Positions 57,959-64,000 of a DNA stretch of 64,000 bases are shown one piece after another (position 1 is the first letter of the stretch; every line of letters begins with the position of its first letter). The translations under genes were made by a program, and so were the position numbers. The stretch is taken from contig WTZU01000001.1 of the NCBI GenBank assembly GCA_009889625.1, positions 78,574 to 142,573 on the forward strand. Direction: 5' to 3'. Source of the stretch: Candidatus Hikarchaeia archaeon HikBin5. GTDB lineage: Archaea; Halobacteriota; Halobacteria; Halobacteriales; Hikarchaeaceae. Under the pieces are notes generated by a model, which was not told the origin of the DNA, made no database searches, and was given only the letters and a program-made list of their open reading frames with translations.

Positions 57959-59488
57959 ATGAGTAAAACCACTATAGACTGGATCGGTCTAAGAGAATTC
58001 ATTAGCCGAGCAGAAAAAGTACCTGGTGAGATAGTACATATCGACAATGCCCACTGGGATCGAGAAATGAGTACTATATCCCATGAACTTTGCCGACATC
58101 ACCCACGGCCAGTTCCTGCACCCATTTTTGACAACATCCCTGATTACAAACCTGGTTTCCGAACCATGTATGCAATGACTAATTCTATGAATCGTCTTGC
58201 AATAGCCCTTGGAATGGAACCGAATTACCATCATGAGATGAAGTTCCTGCAAGACTATCGTAAAAAGGCCAAAGAAATGGCGGCAGTAGATGCCATAGAC
58301 CCCGTATTCGTCGAGAAATCTGAGGCACCCGTAATGGAAAATGTAGATCGCGGCAAAGATGTTGATCTTTTGAAATTCCCGGTACCTAAACACCATGAAT
58401 ACGATGGGGGTCGGTATATTGGAACTGCAACTAGTTTTATAACTGACAATCCTGGCATGGGGCGAAAAGCCAATCTCGGTGCCTACCGTGTGCAAGTACA
58501 TAGCGCAAACGAAGCGGGAGTTTATATCTCTCCTGGAAAACACGGTGCGCTAGATATAGATGATTACTGGCAACGCGATGAAAGAGTCCCAGTAGCCGCA
58601 TCATTTGGTCAAGATCCTATACTATTCTATTATACATCTGTTGGAATTGAACATACCCACCCATACGGTGAATACGCCCACACAGGGGGGCTTAAAGGAC
58701 ATCCTTTCCCTGTTATCGAAGGCCCTGTAACTGGACTTCCACTTCCTGCCCACGCGGAAATTGTAATGGAAGGGTTTATTGAGCCACATTCTACCCACTT
58801 AGAAGGCCCATTCGGAGAATGGCAAGGGTACTATGGAAGAGATGCGGATGAAGAACCTTTGATCAAAGTCGAAGCTGTTTATCATCGCAATGACCCAATC
58901 ATGACATGTGCGGTCCCCGCCAGGCCACCTTATGATTATTCCTATCACAAAGCACTAGCAAGATCTGCAACCACGTGGGATTACCTAGATACTGCAGGTG
59001 TCCCTGGTATCAAAGGTGTATGGAGAACTGAAGCTGGTGGATCAAGACTATTCAACATCATCTGTATAGAACAAAGATACCCTGGCCACGCACGCCAAGC
59101 TGGATTCATAGCTCAACACGTACGTGAAGGTGGATATGCAAACAGATTCACTGTAGTTGTCGACGATGATATCGATCCAACAAGCTGGAATGAAGTCGCT
59201 TGGGCGATGAGTACAAGGTGCGATCCCGCAACTGATATTGATATTCAACGAAGAACCTGGAGCACTCCTCTTGACCCTCTCGTCGAATTCCATGGAACTG
59301 AGCCCGGTTTAAAGAACTTAACTTTCAATTCTCGAGCCTTAGTCGATGCAACCATCCCATTCGAACGCCTACACAATTTCCCCAAAGTTGCAGAAGCGCC
59401 TCGTGAATACACAGAAGAAATAATCGATAAATGGCGCGAAGTAATCACTGGTGTCAAATCGAAAGAAAAAGAAACTGTTAAAGAATAA
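57959..59488 (+). CDS. UbiD-family (prenylated-FMN type) decarboxylase
   Basis: 'LREFISRAEKVPGEIVHIDNAHWDREMS', 'NLGAYRVQVHS', 'EGFIEPHSTHLEGPFGEWQGYYG'; ATG 57959 preferred. Confidence 0.93.
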   Translation: MSKTTIDWIGLREFISRAEKVPGEIVHIDNAHWDREMSTISHELCRHHPRPVPAPIFDNIPDYKPGFRTMYAMTNSMNRLAIALGMEPNYHHEMKFLQDYRKKAKEMAAVDAIDPVFVEKSEAPVMENVDRGKDVDLLKFPVPKHHEYDGGRYIGTATSFITDNPGMGRKANLGAYRVQVHSANEAGVYISPGKHGALDIDDYWQRDERVPVAASFGQDPILFYYTSVGIEHTHPYGEYAHTGGLKGHPFPVIEGPVTGLPLPAHAEIVMEGFIEPHSTHLEGPFGEWQGYYGRDADEEPLIKVEAVYHRNDPIMTCAVPARPPYDYSYHKALARSATTWDYLDTAGVPGIKGVWRTEAGGSRLFNIICIEQRYPGHARQAGFIAQHVREGGYANRFTVVVDDDIDPTSWNEVAWAMSTRCDPATDIDIQRRTWSTPLDPLVEFHGTEPGLKNLTFNSRALVDATIPFERLHNFPKVAEAPREYTEEIIDKWREVITGVKSKEKETVKE

Positions 59489-59573
59489 CTCTCTCAAGCT
59501 TTCGCCGAATAAATTTTTTCTTTTCGACCTAGGAAACCCTTTTTAGTTGTAATGGGAAATAACAATCTATATC

Positions 59574-60755
59574 ATGAATTCCTCTAATAACCTCCCTATC
59601 TCCAGACGTGCATTGTCCGCCGAAGCATCTCCTATCAGAGAAATGGCCAATCTAGCCTCTCAATACGATGGAGATGACCTGGTGAGTCTGGCTATTGGAG
59701 AACCTGATTTCACTACTCCTTCTCATATAATCGAAGCCGCTGCGAAAGCAGCTAAGAATGGATCCACACACTATACCCAAAACGCTGGCATTCTCGAGCT
59801 AAGGGAAGCAATATCTGAAAAAATGCGATCTGAAAACAAAGCCGATTTCGATCCTGCTTCTGAGATCGTCGTGACTAACGGGGCAATGCAAGCTCTTTCT
59901 TTTGCCTTACTCGCAATAGTCGATCCGGGATCTGAAGTTATATTTCCCACTCCTTGCTGGCCAAATTATTTCTCGCAAGTAAAACTAGCAGAGGGCAAAT
60001 CAGTCCTCGTTAAACTTCCTCAGTCAAATGGTTTTCAATTAGATCCTGATTTGATAATTAATTCAATAACTAAGGAAACTGCAGCAATTGTGTTGAATTC
60101 TCCCAACAACCCCACAGGCGTCGTTTACGACCGAAAAGCGATAAACGAAGTAGTAACCGCCGCTGCAGATAATAATGCATATGTTATCGCGGATGATGTA
60201 TATGAGGGACTGATATACGAAGGGGACGCAGATAGCATAGTCTCTTATGTTGATCACCCCGAAAATATTTTAGTTGTAAATTCCTGTTCTAAAAAATATG
60301 CTATGACTGGTTGGAGGCTAGGTTGGTTAGCTGGAAATAAAGATATAATCGAAGCCGCAGCAAAACTCCATCAGAGTACTACTTCTTCCGCTTCAAGCGT
60401 ATCTCAAATGGCAGCATTGGAAGCCATAACTGGAGATCAGGGCCCTATCAATTCAATGAAAAAAGAATTCAAAGCCCGGCGAGATTATGTGGTGAGCCGA
60501 ATCGAAGAAATGCAATCAGTTTCATGCCCCCGACCAGGTGGTGCAATATATGCCTTTCTTGATGTAAGTGCTCTGGATGGATCTGACTCTGAAATCGCAA
60601 AACGATTACTCATGGATTACGGTGTAGTCACCGTTCCTGGAAGTGGGTTTGGGGCAGAAGGGTCCTTCCTTAGACTTAGTACTGCAACCAGTATGGATCA
60701 ACTCAAAATAGGATTGGATCGCATTGAAAAATTATTAAAAAATGAGTTAAGCTAA
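59574..60755 (+). CDS. Class I/II aminotransferase (PLP-dependent, AspC-like)
   Basis: 'LAIGEPDFTTPSHI', 'LNSPNNPTGVVYDR', 'VIADDVYEGLIYEG', 'NSCSKKYAMTGWRLGWLAG'. Confidence 0.95.
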   Translation: MNSSNNLPISRRALSAEASPIREMANLASQYDGDDLVSLAIGEPDFTTPSHIIEAAAKAAKNGSTHYTQNAGILELREAISEKMRSENKADFDPASEIVVTNGAMQALSFALLAIVDPGSEVIFPTPCWPNYFSQVKLAEGKSVLVKLPQSNGFQLDPDLIINSITKETAAIVLNSPNNPTGVVYDRKAINEVVTAAADNNAYVIADDVYEGLIYEGDADSIVSYVDHPENILVVNSCSKKYAMTGWRLGWLAGNKDIIEAAAKLHQSTTSSASSVSQMAALEAITGDQGPINSMKKEFKARRDYVVSRIEEMQSVSCPRPGGAIYAFLDVSALDGSDSEIAKRLLMDYGVVTVPGSGFGAEGSFLRLSTATSMDQLKIGLDRIEKLLKNELS

Positions 60756-61369
60756 GATATCTGATCAATGTATCTCGTCACTTCTTGCATTTTTTCTACC
60801 TGGCCATACTTTAAACCCATTTCTACCATGTGATATTCATGGGCTTCAACTCGTTTATCCGATACACACTCCTCGGGAAGTATTATATTAAAATCATTTG
60901 AAAATGCATCTGTAACCGTCGCACGAATGCACCCCGATGTCATCATCCCTGTTATAATCAATGTGTCAATTTTCATCGATGAGAGGTATGTATCTAACAT
61001 AGTTTTAAAGAATGCACTAGATCTACTTTTTTCCAAAACTATTTCATTCTTCATCGGAGCTATATCTGGTAAAATTTCCATATATGGTTTCGCTTCTTCT
61101 TCACTTTCCATTCGAATACCTTCTTTCTTCGCCCAACCTCCTCGCTCAGTATCTGTCATAGGTATCCCTCCGCTAGTATGTGAGAGCTTCCCACCTTTTG
61201 TAAATATCACTGGCATGCCTGCATCCCGCGATTTAATTAGTATTTTTTTTATCGATTTTGCGGCTTCAATGCACGGGGGGTATGCACCTTCTACCGCCTC
61301 GTCCGCTAGAGCGCGAGTCACATCAATAACCAAAAGAGCTGGATTTTCACCCCATTCAAATTCATTCAT
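60752..61369 (-). CDS. Isochorismatase-family hydrolase, N-carbamoylsarcosine amidase-like (3 of 3)
   Basis: 'ALLVIDVTRALADEAVEGAYPP', 'LEKSRSSAFFKTMLDTYLSSMKIDTLIITGMMTSGCIRATVTDAFS'. Confidence 0.9.
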   Translation of the reverse strand: MNEFEWGENPALLVIDVTRALADEAVEGAYPPCIEAAKSIKKILIKSRDAGMPVIFTKGGKLSHTSGGIPMTDTERGGWAKKEGIRMESEEEAKPYMEILPDIAPMKNEIVLEKSRSSAFFKTMLDTYLSSMKIDTLIITGMMTSGCIRATVTDAFSNDFNIILPEECVSDKRVEAHEYHMVEMGLKYGQVEKMQEVTRYIDQIS

Positions 61370-61418
61370 AGGCGTTTACTATTTGATGTAATGGGTCTTA
61401 AATGATCATTTTTCCTAA

Positions 61419-61433
61419 CGAAACTTTTATTTA
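61419..61433 (+). promoter_or_regulatory. Archaeal BRE/TATA promoter upstream of the thermosome gene
   Basis: CGAAACTTTTATTTA, about 55-70 nt upstream of ATG; GGAG Shine-Dalgarno-like element just before the start. Confidence 0.55.
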
Positions 61434-61487
61434 GAACCTTAACTCCATAACTAGTGAACATATTGAAGATTTTTGGAGTTAACTAAA

Positions 61488-63095
61488 ATGGCCTATCAAC
61501 CTATAATTGTCCTGAGTGAGGGCAGTCAACAAACAAGCGGTAGAGATGCACAGAGAATGAACATTGCTGCAGGAAAAGCAGTTGCAGAGGCGGTCCGATC
61601 AACATTAGGTCCTAGAGGAATGGACAAGATGCTTGTGGATTCACTTGGGGAAGTTGTTATCACAAACGACGGTGCAACTATTCTTTCTGAAATGGACATT
61701 GAACACCCCACTGCACAGATGATAGTTGAAGTAGCAGATTCTCAAGAAGAAGAAACCGGAGACGGGACTACATCTGCGGTTGTTTTAACAGGAGAACTAC
61801 TACTTAAAGCGGAGGGACTATTGGATGAAGATGTTCACCCTACCATCATTGTATCTGGTTATCGACTTGCTGCCAAACATGCCCGAACTGTGCTAGACAA
61901 ACTCGCCATAGATGCCGCACCAACCGAAACAGAGACTCTGCTGAAAATAGCAAAAACCTCTATGACCGGAAAAGGTGTCGGCGATTCCCATGATCATCTA
62001 GCCGATTTAGCAGTTAGAACAATACAAGCCATCGAAGAAGACGGAAGAATCGATCTAGAAAATGTTAAAATAGAGACTGTTTCTACTGGTTCAATCGATG
62101 AATCTGAACTAATAGAAGGTGTGTTAATCGATAAGGAACCTGTCCATGAAAACATGCCCACCAAGGTAACAAACGCAAAAATAGCTCTACTAGGAACTGC
62201 AATTGAAATCGCAGAAACAGAAACTGATGCAGAGATCAGCGTATCCGATCCTGCTCAATTACAACAATTCCTTGATGCAGAAGAACAACACATGCGAGAT
62301 CTAGTAAATGCAGTTGTGGATGCAGGGGCAAATGTTGTATTCGTTCAGAAAGGTATCGATGACCTAGCACAACATTACCTAGCCAAAGCGGGAGTCCTCG
62401 CGATTAGACGAACTAAAAAAAGTGATCTAACAAAACTCTCTCGTGCAACAGGGGCAAAAGTAGTGTCAAAAATCACTGATATCTCTAAAGATGATTTGGG
62501 ATCTGTTGGCTTAGTGGAACAAAGAAAAATTGGAGAAGATGAGATGATATTTGTCGTTGAATGTGACAATCCAAAAAGTGTATCTCTCATTTTACGTGGG
62601 GGAACTGAACACGTCGTAGAGGAAGTAGAACGGGCCCTCAATGATGCACTAGAAGTTGTTAGGGTTACCATTCAAGATGGAAAAGTTCTCGCAGGTGGTG
62701 GATCCCCTGAAGTTGAGGTCTCTCTATCCTTGAGAAGCTATGCTGATTCAGTTGGTGGAAGGGAACAACTCGCAATTGAAGCATTTGCAGACGCAGTTGA
62801 AGTCATCCCTCGAACACTAGCTATCAACAGTGGATTGGATCCTATTGATTCTATAGTTGATCTAAGAGCTCAACACACAGCAGGTAATACACACGCTGGT
62901 CTTTCTTCTGTTGAAGGGGGCGTCGCCGATATGTTGGCAGAAGGAGTCGTAGAACCCCTCCGTGTCAAGACCCAGGCAATATCTAGCGCCCAGGAAGCAA
63001 CGGATTTAGTCCTTCGAATAGATGATATCATTGCAGCTGGGGATCTCTCGAAAGGACCCGGGGGCATGGAAGATGACCCCTTTGAACACGTATAA
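61488..63095 (+). CDS. Thermosome subunit (group II chaperonin)
   Basis: '[65 protein letters not shown]'; ATG 61488 preferred. Confidence 0.98.
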   Translation: MAYQPIIVLSEGSQQTSGRDAQRMNIAAGKAVAEAVRSTLGPRGMDKMLVDSLGEVVITNDGATILSEMDIEHPTAQMIVEVADSQEEETGDGTTSAVVLTGELLLKAEGLLDEDVHPTIIVSGYRLAAKHARTVLDKLAIDAAPTETETLLKIAKTSMTGKGVGDSHDHLADLAVRTIQAIEEDGRIDLENVKIETVSTGSIDESELIEGVLIDKEPVHENMPTKVTNAKIALLGTAIEIAETETDAEISVSDPAQLQQFLDAEEQHMRDLVNAVVDAGANVVFVQKGIDDLAQHYLAKAGVLAIRRTKKSDLTKLSRATGAKVVSKITDISKDDLGSVGLVEQRKIGEDEMIFVVECDNPKSVSLILRGGTEHVVEEVERALNDALEVVRVTIQDGKVLAGGGSPEVEVSLSLRSYADSVGGREQLAIEAFADAVEVIPRTLAINSGLDPIDSIVDLRAQHTAGNTHAGLSSVEGGVADMLAEGVVEPLRVKTQAISSAQEATDLVLRIDDIIAAGDLSKGPGGMEDDPFEHV

Positions 63096-63136
63096 TCTCC
63101 GATAAAAATTTTATTCTTATAATACCAAAATACTGT

Positions 63137-64000
63137 TTATCCCAGGCTTCCTTCCATCTCTAGTTCTACTAGTCGGTTAAGTTCAACAGCGTACTCGATT
63201 GGCAGTGATTCTGTTATCGGTTCAATAAATCCTGCAACTATCATTTTCTTGGCATCTGTTTCTGAAAGCCCTCTAGATTGTAAGTAAAATATGTCTTCAT
63301 CTCCTATTTTACCAACCGTTGCCTCGTGAGCCACATCCACATTATTTTCATGAATCTCAACGTGAGGCATTGTATCCGAAGTCGAACCATTGTCAAACAT
63401 TAATGCATCACATTCAACCGTAGAAGAAGACCCAGTCGCCCCCTTTGCGATATGGACCAATCCTCTATAATTTGTCCTGCCTCCATCTTTGGAAATAGAC
63501 TTGGATTCTATACTAGATTTGGTATCTGGTGCATTATGGTATACTTTCGCACCCGTGTCGATATTTTGACCCGAACTAGCAAATGCTATCGTCATATGGG
63601 TGTCAGTTGCACCTCTGCCCTTGAGGACTGTGCACGGATACAACATAGTTGCCTTGGACCCCATCGACCCCGAAATCCATTCCATACGACCTTCTGTTTC
63701 TACTATTGCACGTTTTGTATTCAGATTATACGTATTCTTCGACCAGTTTTGTACAGTCGAATACTGGACATGGGCATGATCTTTAACAAATACTTCTACA
63801 CAGCCTGAATGAAGATTAAAAGCAGAATATCTAGGGGCTGAACACCCTTCTATGTAGTGCACTTCAGATCCTGCTTCTGCTATTATCAAAGTATGCTCAA
63901 ATTGTCCCATCCCTGCCGAGTTCATTCGGAAATACGCTTGGACTGGCATTTGAACTTGAACATCTTCTGGAACATATACGAACGAACCACCCGACCAAAT
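63137..64000 (-). CDS. sufB: Fe-S cluster assembly protein SufB (partial, 5' end outside window)
   Basis: 'MPVQAYFRMNSAGMGQFEHTLIIAEAGSEVHYIEGCSAPRYSAFNLHSGCVEVFVKDHAHVQYSTVQNWSKNTYNLNTKRA'; frame stays open to the window end. Confidence 0.95.
   Translation of the reverse strand: MWSGGSFVYVPEDVQVQMPVQAYFRMNSAGMGQFEHTLIIAEAGSEVHYIEGCSAPRYSAFNLHSGCVEVFVKDHAHVQYSTVQNWSKNTYNLNTKRAIVETEGRMEWISGSMGSKATMLYPCTVLKGRGATDTHMTIAFASSGQNIDTGAKVYHNAPDTKSSIESKSISKDGGRTNYRGLVHIAKGATGSSSTVECDALMFDNGSTSDTMPHVEIHENNVDVAHEATVGKIGDEDIFYLQSRGLSETDAKKMIVAGFIEPITESLPIEYAVELNRLVELEMEGSLG

Noticed and set aside
57989-58543. 184-aa minus-strand ORF
   Set aside because: Antisense to UbiD; composition (Cys/His/Phe-rich) typical of a shadow ORF.
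60927-61391. 154-aa plus-strand ORF
   Set aside because: Antisense to the isochorismatase-family gene with an intact triad.
1-64000. tRNA, rRNA, CRISPR, transposase or prophage signatures
   Set aside because: Intergenic gaps are short and were scanned by eye; no cloverleaf-like, repeat-spacer or transposase/integrase pattern was seen. A tRNAscan/CRISPR finder run would be needed to exclude short or intron-containing tRNAs.

Overview
This 64 kb window is a gene-dense, low-GC archaeal chromosome segment of about 62 protein-coding genes. I saw no rRNA, tRNA, CRISPR array or mobile element. Many proteins and several gene neighbourhoods look haloarchaeal: rpl37ae-rpoP-prefoldin beta-DUF2070, pyruvate kinase with an extra C-terminal PEP-utilising domain, an AglD-like GT2/flippase fusion, a haloarchaeal-type HNH-like orphan, archaeal HMG-CoA synthase, GGGP synthase and geranylgeranyl reductases. 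The AT-rich composition suggests a low-GC relative of Haloarchaea (possibly Marine Group IV / Hikarchaeia-like), which is inference only. Housekeeping content includes the complete glycine cleavage operon (gcvT-H-PA-PB) followed by an RsmB-like methyltransferase, grpE-dnaK-dnaJ, korAB, a thermosome subunit, sufB (cut by the window edge), archaeal CoA biosynthesis (pantoate kinase plus phosphopantothenate synthetase), aroD, aspS, truD, dcd and pth2. The parts most worth a second look are: (i) a dispersed set of C-N hydrolases (three isochorismatase-fold enzymes, a cyclic amidohydrolase, a C45/AAT-like acyltransferase and an asparaginase paralogue with an altered active-site motif), plus a divergent UbiD / SDR-EamA locus; (ii) a COG1361 surface protein / RND transporter / atypical geranylgeranyl-reductase-like flavoprotein / ABC exporter cluster; (iii) a DtxR regulator-LysE exporter pair with a perfect TTTAGA-N4-TCTAAA inverted repeat between its TATA-like box and start codon; (iv) a cysteine-free PP-loop 'PAPS reductase-family' protein; (v) several motif-level deviations in conserved proteins.
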